From Paramecium tetraurelia (taxonomy: Eukaryota > Ciliophora > Oligohymenophorea > Peniculida > Parameciidae), in NCBI RefSeq assembly GCF_000165425.1, contig NW_001798975.1, positions 68,944 to 132,943 on the forward strand: a stretch of DNA of 64,000 nt, read 5' to 3'. Positions within the stretch are counted from its first letter, which is position 1. Every line of letters begins with the position of its first letter. A program made the position numbers and the translations under genes. Below the pieces are notes generated by a model. It saw only the letters and a program-made list of their open reading frames with translations. It did not search any database and was not told the origin of the DNA. Positions 1 to 14,993 of this stretch are shown here, piece by piece.

Positions 1-102
1 CCCTTCCTTGTTCATCGCCTTGTACACAGTCGAGAATTTCCCCTCCCCTATCGCTTTCTGGACCTTGTATCCATTTATTTCCTGATCGATAAATTGAGAC
101 AT
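1..102 (-). CDS. Protein kinase, N-terminal fragment (runs off left edge)
   Basis: Only the first 34 codons are in the window. Reading from the ATG at 102 leftward gives MSQFIDQEINGYKVQKAIGE followed by GKFSTVYKAMNKEG. The G-E-G-K-F-S-x-V-Y stretch is the glycine-rich ATP-binding loop of eukaryotic protein kinases, and the start sits about 10 residues before the domain, as is usual. The subfamily cannot be told from this much; the loop resembles NEK and ULK kinases. The start codon lies only 9 bp from the start of the divergent gene at 112. Confidence 0.85.
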   Translation of the reverse strand, partial: MSQFIDQEINGYKVQKAIGEGKFSTVYKAMNKEG

Positions 103-111
103 TAATTAATC

Positions 112-2465
112 ATGTTAAATACAAAACTAACTAAACTCATCGATTCAAAAGCAGATTAAGTCAGCACATCAATTAAGTCAGCCCAAAACACATTCCAAAA
201 TCACTCATCCCAATTAACCAACCAAATTGCAGAAGCCAACCAAACCATGAAAGTTGCTGCTCCTATCCTCAAAATGGTGGGTATTACTCTAATCCTAAAT
301 CTCATAAGGACATTCAGAGGCAACACAAATTGCCAAAGGATTAGATTTGGCCTAGAAGAACCTCGTTCCCATTCTGGATTAGACCAATAAGGTTGTACAA
401 AAGAGCACAGACATCGCCAATTCTTAAATTTAAAAGGCATAGAACTTGGCCAATTAATAAATTCAAAAAGTCAATGTAAGTGTATCATTAATACTAAAGG
501 AGGCAGTTGGATCGCAATTGGAATAGGGTCAATAGATTATTAAGCAATAATACGAAAAAGGCATGGAAGCTATTAAAGAGAATTAAAATGTTTAAACTAT
601 TGCAGCTAAAGGTGCAGCTATAGGAATGGCGATCAATTAAATGATGGATACTCCAACAGATGATGGATTTGGAAAGATGAATTAACAATTGGACAACACT
701 TAACAAAAATAAAATTAAGAATAATAATCTCAATAGAATAGAAATGTAATACCCACTTAAGCCACCATTAATGCAGATTTCAATAAGCAACAATAAAAAC
801 TAGAATCGAACTCTTTCCAAAACACAATTAAACAATACATTAAAAAAATTACAGGTAAATAAGTCAATTCAAGAATTGAATATTTATGTCTTATCTTGTA
901 GAAACTAAAGGAGAATATTGACATAAATTATCTATAACAATCTAAGGAGGCATTAAAAAATGAAATTTGGAAGGCGGCTTATCAAGAAAGAAGAATCTAA
1001 AGTCATTAAATATTTGTTTAATATATGACTAAGATGGTCGAATTTATTTTTGAATATTTAACAATAGTTGAAACTGTATTCTAGCAAATCAAAATGAGAT
1101 ACAAATCATCCAATAACTCATTTGAAATGATGCAGACTTATTTGAATAATCTATCGATACAATTAGACTACTTTGGCACATATTCTTATGTTTAACCAAA
1201 CTAAAAATTATTGAGCAGACTATTCACAAATCAAACTCAAAAATAAGAAAAATCAAAGAAGAATAAAAATAAATAATCTCATCAATCTAGTAACTAAAAT
1301 ATCAATGGGAACACTTAGGACTAACCATAGGAAGACAAAGATATTATTTAATAATAATACCATTTAGACTTATGCTAAAACTTTAGTAATCTTGAGAGTG
1401 AGTATCAATAGCATATTTAAAATATCTAAATATTGAAGAACAATTTGAAAGGGGATATTAAAGAGAAATTAATTATGTGTTAATAAATGGACAAATAAAA
1501 GATATCTGATTATTTGATGCAAGTTTAAGGATAACGAAACATAACCTTCGAAGCTGTCGAACAATTCTATAAGAGTTTCATTCAATACGAGCAGATCTAT
1601 GCTTAGAATGTAGATGCAGCCTTTCAGGGATAACAACAAATGAAGGATATCTATGATGAAGAATACAAAATGCATTGTAAATAGATTGATTAAATTTAGA
1701 TTACTTCAAGTCCCTGGTAACATAATAGCAATAGTTCGGTGTATTTACTACATACATTCTCAAAGAAATATCTGAATTTGAATTAAACAGAATAGAATTC
1801 GTATAGAAATTATTCACTTAATTAAATACAGAATTAGGAAAGTATTTTCAATTTCCAAACTAGAAATCAATTAATTTTGCTAATCCTCTAATATTATAAT
1901 AAGCAAAAACAGCTTTTAACATTAATTAAATATTAACACCAGAATAGCTAGTGGTGATCAAGAAATACTCAGGTATCCCATTATAGAAGGAAATATCAAC
2001 GGAGATATATCATGCCTTTGCTTCAAATTTTACAGGTACTTAATAATCATAATCTTTAGTACCCTCTCCTGATTATCTATTGTAATAATCTCCTTTGATT
2101 CTCAAGAAGTATAGTGTTCAAAGGGATGTTGCTTGGGAAAGATCGTTAAGTTTTGGCAAAGATTTTATACCCACAAATTTCATAATTTCAGTGGATGGGT
2201 TCCTGTTATTTTATGACACTGATTGGAAAGAACAAAATATAGATGAACCTCTATAATGTCATAATTTTATGGTCATTAATGATGTATGAAATGCAATATC
2301 ATTTAATAGTTAGGAATTAAGGAAAGCTAAAGTGATGAGACACTGATAGAGTTGAAAGTGAAGAAGCACGGGAAACTGTTTGATACGCATAAGAAATAAA
2401 TTTTGAAGATGAATGATGTGATGGAGAAGGAATCATTAAAAATATTACTAAATCAATTCAAATGA
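112..2465 (+). CDS. Coiled-coil protein with possible C-terminal PH-like domain
   Basis: I do not recognise a named family. The first ~110 residues are helical and Q/K/A-rich (QIAKGLDLAQKNLVPILD), then a long Q/N-rich helical region, and a final ~110 residues containing IISVDGFLLFYDTDW, which has the strand pattern of a PH domain. A membrane-binding coiled coil or BAR-like plus PH layout is possible but is inference. Introns are needed at 281-308 (GTATTA...ATAAG, 28 nt), near 1711-1730, 2036-2059 and 2287-2312; each restores a coherent frame. TGA at 2463-2465 ends the gene. TAA and TAG occur throughout as glutamine codons. Confidence 0.7.
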
Positions 2466-2777
2466 GATATTTTAAAATAATTAATACTATCTAATAAAAG
2501 TTGAATAAAAGACCATCATTATCTTGATAAAATATACTAAGCATTTGTTGGTTAATTAACATATTGGTTATATTGAACTTATTGGGACTACTCCAAATTG
2601 AAGTTTTGATTATAATAGTTAGATAAATTATCTTGACTAAATGCCATTTAAGATGCATTCTATTTTCTTTCAAATTATTAGAGTAAATCTTATTGTTGAT
2701 ATTGAGAAGTTTGTTCATTTGGACTTTTGTAATTTTTAGATTTCATTTGGATTGGAGTTAACGCTTAAATGCTTTGA
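2466..2777. other. Convergent intergenic spacer
   Basis: This 312-bp A+T-rich stretch lies between the 3' ends of two convergent genes. Open frames exist in it, but none has coding-like composition and no RNA gene was recognised. Confidence 0.5.
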
Positions 2778-3867
2778 TCAGGATGTTATTAAAACTAGGA
2801 TTAAGTTTAGGGTGGTTAAAAACTCAAAAGTAAAGTCTTATTTTAAGTCGGCTATTTATTGGTAGGAGGTCCATTAATCTCTTTATTTAAAGGTAGATTA
2901 ATTTGGGTATTAGTTTTAAGGAATAAACTCTTATTAAATATTGTGTCCTTTTTAAGTAGAATTTAACTTAATTTTATGTTCTTCTGGTTTGAAAACGAAA
3001 TCATTTCCATCGTTGACTTAATCCTTACCCAACAACTAATCCAATTGTTAGTCATGATTGAGAACATATTCTTGAAATCCATCTCTTGGTGGTTACATCT
3101 CCTTAATTAATTCTTTGCTTGGGAAGATAGCATCGCTGAATTCATCCTTTTACAAGATCTAGTCCTCATTCCTATTGAATCTCTTTAGAAACATGTTGTA
3201 TTCCTATTATGTCAATGATTATATTTCGTATTTATTTAACAATTAATCCAAACATCGTTTATCGATAACAGGCAAATTACCTGCAACATACTTAAATACT
3301 GTTGTGAACTTCCATTCAACTAATTGGGCTAAATTCATCTTCTCTATTTCAATTGTTCTTAAATAATCGATCTCCTTAAATATCAACTTAGCCACAAACT
3401 CTTCTAAATAAAATGACAGTTTGTCTATAAGATTATTAATTATTCATTGATACATTTCCCTGTTTCTGAATACAACTTTCTGACTATACATTGCATAGCT
3501 GCATCTCTATCATATCTAGGAACAATAAATTCGAGAAATAATTGGTATCTTAATTTGTCATCTCCTTTACTCCATGTGAAGATCCAGAAGTCACAAAACT
3601 TTTAGTGGACACTGCATCCATTCTTACACATAAATCGAAAGATGTCCTAAGAAGTTATATATCCTTTCATGTTTGAATCGATTGCTCTAAATGCATCACT
3701 GATGTCAAATCTTATGTTTTCTGCTAATGTTATTTTCAATTCCTCAACCTAATATTAATCAAATTATAGACTTCTCTCTCAGTGATTAAAATAGTTCGAA
3801 TAATCGTTATCAACTTTTCACCTATTTTCCTTTGCTGCTCATTCTCTGTGACAGTTGGGCTTAACAT
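2778..3867 (-). CDS. EF-hand-like protein
   Basis: The protein starts MLSPTVTENEQQRKIGEKL. Around residue 60, RFDISDAFRAIDSNMKGYIT is an EF-hand-like helix-loop-helix with a degenerate loop, and a second copy is FLKRFNRNEDQILQKDEF near residue 230. Such proteins are common calcium-sensor-like proteins in ciliates, but calcium binding is doubtful here because the loops lack some canonical acidic positions. Two introns are required: one ending ATTAG near 3745-3770, and one of 29 nt near 3420-3450 that joins SETGKY to KLSFYLEEF. The tail is Q-rich. The function is otherwise unknown. Confidence 0.65.
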
Positions 3868-4016
3868 TTATTTTCTGTGAGTTATTAATTTAATATAGAA
3901 ATATAAAATTCATCCAATTTCATACTATTTCTATATTATATTATAAAATCATTTCAATACTATATATTAGCCTATGCTTAATAAATCCATTAAATTAATA
4001 AATTTTAATTAGAAAT

Positions 4017-4215
4017 ATGGATAAATTGAGCAAGAAATTAGATAAATTCTACACTCAAGTTCATAATCAAAAAAAGGCAATCAGAAGCCATTCCAAGGAG
4101 TTTGATGATCTATCGGATACTTCCATTGATATTCAAATGTGCGTATAAGTTCCATTATTTTAGAAATCATAAGAAATAAGAAAAAAATACAATGACCAAT
4201 TTAAAAGAAGATTGA
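4017..4215 (+). CDS. Small hydrophilic protein, uncertain
   Basis: From ATG 4017 the frame gives MDKLSKKLDKFYTQVHNQKK and continues hydrophilic to SIDIQ. A 25-nt intron starting GTGCG would lead to a K/N-rich end at TGA 4213-4215. A 21-nt intron starting GTATAAG would keep the frame open to TGA 4341-4343, but with a tail of poor coding composition. No family was recognised. The first 45 codons look real; the 3' end is a guess. Confidence 0.4.
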
Positions 4216-4476
4216 TGATAATTATTATTCATTCATATCAATATATTTTAAATATACTTTAAAATCAAGTAAAATCCTATTCTCCACTATTGAACTTGTG
4301 GTTCATTACACTAAAACAATAAAAAAGAAATTACCATCTATGAACTGATAAATAAATAGAAATACTTAGAATTATCCTTAATTTGCTATTTACAATAATT
4401 TAAATGATCAATTAGGCTTCTCAATTTAATTTCAATTCAATTGATCTATTTCATTTATTAATTAATTGTTGGACCT
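4216..4476. other. A+T-rich spacer, nothing recognised
   Basis: No convincing frame, RNA gene or repeat is seen here. It may hold the 3' end of the preceding small gene if that gene uses its alternative intron. Confidence 0.35.
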
Positions 4477-4761
4477 TCATTGTTCTGATATTACAAACAA
4501 GATACATTATAATTTCGTTTATAATATAAAACTCACTCTTTTATATTAATCAAAATGAAAATGAACTTTATGATGCAATGAGATTTCTTAGTAATATTAA
4601 TTTATTACAATTGTAATTAATAACTAACTGGATTGTTGAGATTTAACACTTAAAAATTTAATCTCCTCATAAACTTGAGAGGTTATCTTTAATCCATTCC
4701 CTAGTGCTATTAAGAAATAATTAAGAGTTACTACCATTCTCAATTTTTATGAAGTAAACAT
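4477..4761 (-). CDS. Possible small protein, unassigned
   Basis: The minus strand is open for 95 codons from ATG 4761 to TGA 4477-4479. The N-terminal half (MFTSQKLRMVVTLNYFLIAL, then a GNGLKITSQVYEEIK segment) has coding-like composition. The C-terminal half is less convincing. No intron is needed. No homolog is recalled, and it could be a chance open frame because only TGA terminates here. Confidence 0.35.
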
Positions 4762-4975
4762 TGAAGACTATAACATAAAATTATAAAAATAAATAATACT
4801 GATTTTATTTATTTTATCTTGGATTTGGCAATTTATCTAGCTTAAATTTAACCGAAGTGATTGTAAATTTTTAGATGAATGATTCTATGAGAAACATGAT
4901 ATATTGATATTAATTTTATTAAGACAAATATGAATATTAATTTTATTTAAATAATAAACTTGAGGGATGAATTAT

Positions 4976-5843
4976 TCACTCCAGACATCTAAATCCATCT
5001 TGAGGTATAAAATGAATAAATGTAATGCTGTTAGGCAATTAGTATTAGTCATCAAACTTAAGTAGATGCTGAGGCTGAACCACTTTCTCAACTGGATTTG
5101 GATCTGGATTGACTGCCATTTTGGAACATGATAAAGAAGGCGTTTTCATAGGATAAAGTTCTGATATTACTTAATCCTCTTCTGGTAAAATTTTGCTGAA
5201 CTTTTGACTTGCTACTTAGGAATTGTTTATATAAGATTCACATCTGCACTATTCATCTCTTGGTAATTCTTTTGTAATGATCTCACTCTAAACGAAATCG
5301 TTTGATAGTTTTGAACCTATATTTGAATTGGTTTTTAGTAGATTATAATCAAATATGTTGATATTTTATGATTTGTGAATTTCCTCGTACAATTACCTCA
5401 ATTAGTCAATTGGACAAACATGCCATTAAGCCTACAATATTCATTTTTGTACATGATTCTCAAAATAACTCAAATTCTTTTTTTCTATCTTAACCATATA
5501 ATGGAAATACATCTATAAACTCGTTTCACATGTTTCAGTGCACATTAATCCAATATTTGACTTATTATTAATTAACTCAACCTATTTTATTGCAGTAAAA
5601 TACTTGCATGCTCTATAATGCTTTTTCGTCTTGAATCACTTATTATATTTTAATTCCACTTTAATTTTTGAGGACTAAGGATGATGTTCCAAAATAAAAA
5701 ATAACTTTGATGCTATTTCTCTTTACCGTTTCTATCAATTATTAATGTTCTTAAAGCTATGTGGGAAGTCGTAATATATACAGATTAACTGTAAGATCAT
5801 TGTGTTATATTTTTTCTTAAAGGAAAATTGTACTTGAATTCAT
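4976..5843 (-). CDS. Unassigned cytosolic protein
   Basis: A coherent protein is obtained with three introns: 22 nt ending CAAAG near 5700-5722, a 30-nt intron that contains the in-frame TGA and ends AAG near 5627-5656, and a 21-nt intron ending TTGTAG near 5432-5452. Segments include NLYILRLPTQLQEHQQLIET, KHYRACKYFTAIKQVELI and the end HFIPQDGFRCLE. Several cysteine and histidine residues occur, but no zinc-finger pattern is clear. No family was recognised. The start (MNSSTIFLQEKIQHND) is the first in-frame Met; upstream exons in 5844-6203 cannot be excluded. Confidence 0.5.
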
Positions 5844-6203
5844 TAATTATATTATAATAATTTAGATATACTGCTCATTAGAATTAGAAAATGAGATAAC
5901 AGAGTTGAATTATCCAGGAATCTTGATGAATTGTGGAATAAACAAAGGTAGTAACCTAAATGTATATCTGCTTAGAGAGTTCTAAACAGTATATTAGAAA
6001 AGTTTAACTTAAAATATAAGACTCTACCATTTAGTATTCATCCTTCCTTCGTTATCTTCCCTCATATTTAGTTCTACGCTTTTTGCAATCCATAATTTTC
6101 TAATGAAATTTTAAGCCTAATCCTCTACAAGAAATAGAATAATATGAATTATATTGAATTAATGCATTTTTGTGGTGTATAAAAATGAAAGTTATTTAAA
6201 ATT
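5844..6203. other. Spacer, possible 5' region of the 4976-5843 gene
   Basis: The minus strand holds an open frame upstream of 5843, but it is hydrophobic and lacks coding-like composition. No other feature was seen. Confidence 0.35.
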
Positions 6204-7035
6204 TCATTTCTTTTTTAACACAATTGCACTACAAAATCCGTTACATGCCTAAACCTTTATTTCTTCTAAATGCCCATAATATTTCTAAATAAAATCTAAA
6301 ATGTTAAATATCAATTACCTGCTTATGATAGTTTCATTAAATTAGGCGGATTTTTTACACTGAGATTATCACCATTGACATAGTATTATAAATTCCGTTA
6401 TTACTGAGAATAAGTCTTTTGACTAGTCATCTAGGTCTACTGAAACTTCTAAGCTTCTGACATTTGATAAATTTCAGCTTTAAATCTATAATTGGGAAAT
6501 AATGAATTTCTATCAAATCCTCTAATTATCTGAAATCTATTTTCATCTAATGCAATTTCCTTTTTCTCAAAATTAATTTCACATATTCTATTTTCTAGCG
6601 AATCTAGTTTATTGATATCTGTCTTGATTTAGAAATTATCATAAATAAGATAACAAACTAGCAATTAATGAGACTTATTATAGGTTTCATCACAAAAAAT
6701 GGCCACTGATTTTTGTTATTCTTTAAGTACATCCTAAAATAATAACAAAGAGAATTAATTACATCTATCAATTTGACAGCTCCTTAATTTTCTAAAAAAG
6801 GGATCTTCTCGCATTTCTCAATTGTTGTTGGATTTAGATGTGGAATCTCTTCATAAAGTACCTCTTCATTATGTAAATTAATGATAGCAACTATATCCAT
6901 TAATGCTAATTAATCAAGTTTCTATTTCTTTTGAGTTTGATTTTTAGGTCTTAAGAAATCTCTAGTAGTGATATAAATGTTAGATTAAGGATGTTTTTAA
7001 TCTATTTAAATACGGGTAAACTTATCCGAAGACAT
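6204..7035 (-). CDS. Unassigned protein
   Basis: Reads MSSDKFTRIQIDQKHPQSNI onward as a continuous soluble protein with two introns, one of 29 nt starting GTAATTAATT (near 6735-6763) and one of 23 nt starting GTAATTGATA (near 6300-6322). Recognisable stretches are KLDQLALMDIVAIINLHNEE, VAIFCDETYNKSHQLLVCYL and the end VQACNGFCSAIVLKKK. No domain family was identified. The composition, clean frame and canonical introns argue that the gene is real. Confidence 0.6.
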
Positions 7036-7238
7036 CAAATTGGAGTATAATCTTAAAATAAATATAATCGAAATTATTTCTATCAATTTAAACATCAACA
7101 CCCAGATATTTATAAATTAATTAAGACCAAGTATCCATGATAAGAGACTATAATTTAGTTATAGAGTGAAAAATATGTTGGTTCATGGCATCTTAATTTG
7201 AGAGTCAATTATGTATAATAATTATTTATTGTATGATA

Positions 7239-7923
7239 TCATTGATCATTTTGATTATGCTCTAGTTTCTCTTTTTACGTTTTGCTAGAGTTTAATGATA
7301 AATATTTGGATTTGACAATATTTTTAAATTTCCTCTCCTCATACATCTTATTTCCTATTCTTCCTCTTGCATTTATAAACCAAATTTAAATCTAGATAAT
7401 TTAACAGTATACTTGTTTTTATGTTAGATTACACTTTTCAGCTAGTTACTCCACCTATTCTTTACTGGGGTAGGGGTAGGAATAGTGTTTATTCAGCCAG
7501 TTTTTTAAAATTATGTTGGACTTCTTAGAAAACTTTTGACTTTTTTTCTCAATATTTTTGTCATTTGTTTTCATGGTTTGTCTTTGATAGGTGAGTTTAA
7601 GTTCATTTTACAAGATTTGGGACATATAATCAAAATACTGTTGTAATGATTTCATCGTATGAAATTCTAATTGAGAAGGATTTTCACTTAATGATTTAAG
7701 GTACATGAGAAGACCTTAAAAATGAAGTACATTGGTGTGGGTTTAACTTTAAGAATGAGCTTCGTCTGAATGAGATTGTAGTATATCGTCACTATGTTTT
7801 AATAATTCGATACTTAGGACAATGATGTTAAACCCATTTTGTTAATTGTGACTCTAAGTTGGAAACTTACTATAAGACAAATTGCTTTCTCAATTCTTAG
7901 TGAATCATCAACGATTGAGACAT
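7239..7923 (-). CDS. TALE-class homeodomain transcription factor
   Basis: The C-terminal part carries a homeodomain of the three-amino-acid-loop-extension type: KNWLNKHYSYPYPSKEQVEQ, then LAEKCNLTQKQ, then IQIWFINARGR. The Y-P-Y-P insert between helices 1 and 2 and the W-F-x-N-x-R signature of the recognition helix are both present. It should bind DNA in the nucleus. The N-terminal ~110 residues are helical (MSQSLMIHQELRKQFVLQQV) and may be a dimerisation segment. Two introns are used: 22 nt (GTATCG...CATAG) and 21 nt (GTATAC...TCTAG) splitting TQKQ from IQIW. Targets are unknown. Confidence 0.85.
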
Positions 7924-8123
7924 TGAGATTTTGTGATTAAAAATCGAGAAATTATTAATGAATATCGATTTAATAAAGGATCATATAAATACGTATAAAA
8001 TAAATTCGATTGTAACCTAGAACTTCAAAGTTCTTCTCATAAATATCTAAAATACTGAAAATTATATTTAAATATATTATGTGTTGTAAAATTATTTATT
8101 ATATTGTTAATTTGTGTCTCAAC

Positions 8124-8487
8124 TCAATCCCAACTACCAATGCATCTGTCTGTACCGAGTCTTACTGATTAACCCTTTGCACACTCATCCCATCCGTAGA
8201 TCTTATTGGCACTACAAGCATTCGCATGACAGCAACCTTGAATTATAAAAACGATAACGTACCCTTTCTCTTTCCACCGCAATTGACTCCTCCTTTGCTT
8301 GTACATAATTCCATACAAAATTCATAGTTGGCTTCACCTTTTGTGTAAGTTTCATGAGAGAGTCTTCTTAGGTTCTACACATTTAGATAATCAATACATA
8401 ATATTATTCCAAAGGTGCATATTAATACATAACTGCTGCTAAGGTGGCTGCAAAAGCTAGAAAAACGAGTAATTTGATTTTTTACAT
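8124..8487 (-). CDS. Small secreted cysteine-rich protein
   Basis: The start MQKIKLLVFLAFAATLAAVM is a typical signal peptide. The mature part is about 80 residues with eight cysteines, including FCMELCTSKGGVNCGG and KGCCHANACSANKIYGWDEC, and ends CIGSWD. It should be exported and disulfide-bonded. Two introns are required: 23 nt starting GTATTGATT and 26 nt starting GTACGTTATC and ending TTCAAG. No family was recognised; secreted cysteine-rich proteins in ciliates include pheromones and defence proteins, but nothing here identifies it as one. Confidence 0.7.
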
Positions 8488-8671
8488 TTTAATTAATAAA
8501 TATATCTTGAAACAAATTTTGGTTGGAAAAAGCATTTACAATTGTTTATTTAATAGATAAAAATTGATATACTCATTATAATGGTTGAAACAAGAGGTTT
8601 TTTCCATGTTTATTTAGAAACACTTTTGTGATTATTTATTTATAATTCACTTAATCGTTATATTATTTTGA

Positions 8672-10605
8672 ATGCTCAATTCTTCATTTAATTTTTTTGA
8701 GGAGAATGACATAGCCAAATTGAGAAAATATGTATCTTCATAATATTTAATAATAAGTTCATCTCAAAGGAGAATGAGTGGAAAAAGGATAAGGCAGTTC
8801 TGGAGTAAAAAACATAATTGCTTGAACTCTAATTGGATGACTACAAGTTGAGAGAAACTAGCCAAAAGAAATTAAATGACACTATTACATAAGCCATCAG
8901 TGATTAAACAGCCAATTAGAAAGTATTTGTTTGTTTATATGGTTTAGAAATCAATTACAGAATTATAAAAGAATATCGATAATTAACAGAAAGACCATAA
9001 TAAGACCAAGTTTAAGGAGTAGATCAAATAGTTAGAACATTAAGTAATGGTCCTTTTAAATTTAAGGTTAGATCATTATCAGAATAGCTCTAAGAAAAGG
9101 AATCCTAAACAAAAGAATTAGAATTACAATACTAAAAACAATACTTACTTTATGATCACAGAATTTCTTAACTTGAACAAGAAAAACTAGTTAACTGTTA
9201 GGAAATCTAAAGATTAAAAGAAAGTCTGGCCAAACTGGAAGACGTTTATAAATAGAAAGAATAATAATAAAAAATACTTTACGAGTAAGAACTATAAAAA
9301 GCAAAGGATCTAAGCATGTAAGATCATAAGTCAAAATAGCAGGAGTATGAATCCAAATTCACGTAGTTATCCACTTAATATGAAAAGGAAAAGGAGTAAC
9401 TCTAGTTAAGAATCAGCAAATGTTAGAATACAATTAAGAAATATCAGCAACATCTTGAACAGAATATTGATATTGTTAATTTGAAATAATAGTATGAGGA
9501 TTAAATTAAATAATTGAATGATTAAAATGCTGAAAATTAAGCCTAATTCACTTATGAAAAGCAAATTCTATTGAAGTAAATTGAAGAAATGAAAAAGATG
9601 AACCGAGATTCAAATTAGATTGAAAGTATGAATTGTCATCATAGTACATCCAAAAAGCGAAGTATTGATGCTATTAAATTAAAGAGTTCTCTCTAATCAT
9701 ATGATAGTCCTGTTTAATGTAAAAGTTTTCATATTGCTTGTCCTGAAAGTAAAGTGCAAATTTACAATAATTACTTGAAAAACTCATCCACTTAATCCAT
9801 TATTCTTGCTTAAAAACAATAAATCCAATCATAATTATTTCAAAACAATCAATCACTTGATAAATCTTCAAATATGAATGAAGGAATGCCTATTTCAATT
9901 GAGTAATTTAATCTGATGAAAGATAAAAAATAGAAGTCTTAATCAACCTTATCTATTCCAACCAGTAATAATTATAATCTAAATTCCTATTTATAAGAAT
10001 AAAGCATATTTTAATAGAACCAAGAATCATTTTAATTGGATTCAAAAAATAACATAAAGGAAGACACATAAAAACCAAAAATTTTGAAATAATTGAATCC
10101 AAATATAGCCAACAGACAAATTTAATTTGATTACAATAGGTCTATAAAACATGAATTATAAAAATAAAAAGAGTAAAATTGTTAAAGATCAATGTCTTAG
10201 GAAGGAGTCAAGTAATAAATATCAAATTTAAATAAAATGTTGGGTCAAACTGAAATCAGTTATTAATAAAGTACTTCTACTTAACAAAAAACTAACAATA
10301 CTTCACTTAATAGTTTCAAAGTCCCTGCTTTTACTCAGAATTAATTGAATAGTTTAAAAAACAGTTCATAATACTTGTGTCCCTGTACAACATTAAGGAT
10401 TAAAGAAAACATACAAAAGATTAGATATAATAATAATCATAGCACTCATGAAGAGACTAAATAAAATAAGGAGAATTATTAACCTATGAAAAACCATTCA
10501 AAGAGTGACATTAAAGTTATAATTGGTAAATTGTTGTAAAATAAAGGAAAATAAAGTGAGCATCTTGAAAATACAGGGTACATCATTAAAAATAACAGGA
10601 TTTGA
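8672..10605 (+). CDS. Long coiled-coil protein
   Basis: Starts MLNSSFNFFEENDIAKLRKY and forms a Q/E/K-rich coiled coil for about 300 residues (KELELQYQKQ, LEQEKLVNCQEIQRLKESLA), then a low-complexity S/N/Q-rich half. Introns: 8732-8757 (26 nt, ends AAG), one of 25 nt near 8926-8950 (ends TTTAG) and one of 23 nt near 9044-9066 (ends AAG). TGA at 10603-10605. It is probably a structural or cytoskeletal component; no specific family was recognised. Confidence 0.7.
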
Positions 10606-11279
10606 ATCAATTTTATCGTATATTGATAATATAATTATTTTTATAATACTAATCCATTTTATTCTATAGTTAATTTCCTTCAAAACAAAACTTTTAATTA
10701 ATAAATTCACTAAAGAAATATATAATTGAATAAAATATTATTGATTTTTTGTTAAGTAAGGTCATTGAAGGTTTAAGAAGATCGGAGATCAATACAGTAT
10801 TATTAAGAGGAATAAACCAAAAGGTTTTATCATTTTTTAATATAACAATAAATTAAGGATATTTTTTTTTATAACAATTCCATTATAAAATGGTGAATAA
10901 TCACTTTATTAAAAAATGTAAGGAATTTTACAATTAAACTATACTAATAATTTAACTTAAAAGCATATAACTTTGAACATACATGAAATTATAACTTGGA
11001 TCTTTAGATTAATAAATAGATTTAAAATTTTTATTGATTTCGGTCTTATAACATTCTGTGTAATGTTTGCTTTAAATTAATCATACATTAGAGACATTAA
11101 TTTTGATAATTTCTTTATTTCTCATTTTTTAGTTTATCAATTTATCTTAATTTAAATGTTTGATGTTTTCGAATCTAAAAATTGCAGAATTAATTTAAAT
11201 ACTATGTTGAGTGAGTATTCAATAAAGAATATCAGCAAGAACGTTTTTTATAGAATTAATCAGCCTTTAAAGGAGAGTA
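10606..11279. other. Long A+T-rich spacer
   Basis: No frame with coding composition, RNA gene or repeat was recognised. An open minus-strand frame overlapping the 3' end of the upstream gene is a shadow. Confidence 0.4.
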
Positions 11280-11629
11280 ATGGAAGAAATCTTAGCTGAT
11301 TTCCTTAGGTAATTAATAATTATTCATAAAATGAACTTTTTTTGTTTCATAAGGATTCTAGGATTGAAGTAATCTCTGAAAAGATTGCCTATTTACACTT
11401 AGAAATTGATTTACTAGATCATTATTTGAAAAGATTAGGATAGTCAGTTTATAATTAAGGTTGTTTTGGATCAAGATATTGGGAGGATAATTAGTAAGAA
11501 GGAAGGAGGGGGAGTGTAATTTATAAATAAATTTGGATGGGGGTAGAATTAATAATATTGAGGAAATTTTACAAAATTCTATAATACTAGTTAAAGAATT
11601 TTGTATTTGACCGATTATTAGGGATTTGA
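11280..11629 (+). CDS. Possible small helical protein
   Basis: ATG 11280 gives MEEILADFLR; a following coherent exon reads IEVISEKIAYLHLEIDLLDH then YLKRLGQSVYNQGCFGSRYW. Joining them needs an unusually long intron of about 53 nt beginning GTAATTAATA, and a further intron may start GTGTAATTT near 11514. The helical segment looks genuine, but the gene boundaries do not. No family was recognised. Confidence 0.35.
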
Positions 11630-11798
11630 GTTTGAGTTATAGTAATTATATTAATCTAATTGTGATGAAATTTCCTAGAAATGACAATGAGTAATTATGT
11701 GATTTTATCACTTTAATAGTCATGAGGATTCAGATGACTAATAGATAACAGGGATTTCCCAATTTTAAGCGAATAAATTGAAACAATAAGCAAAGGAA

Positions 11799-14993
<3,195 letters not shown>

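Noticed and set aside
494-793. Minus-strand hydrophobic ORF of 99 codons under the standard code
   Set aside because: It is antisense to the coiled-coil gene 112-2465; its leucine/isoleucine-rich look comes from reading Q/N/K-rich codons backwards.
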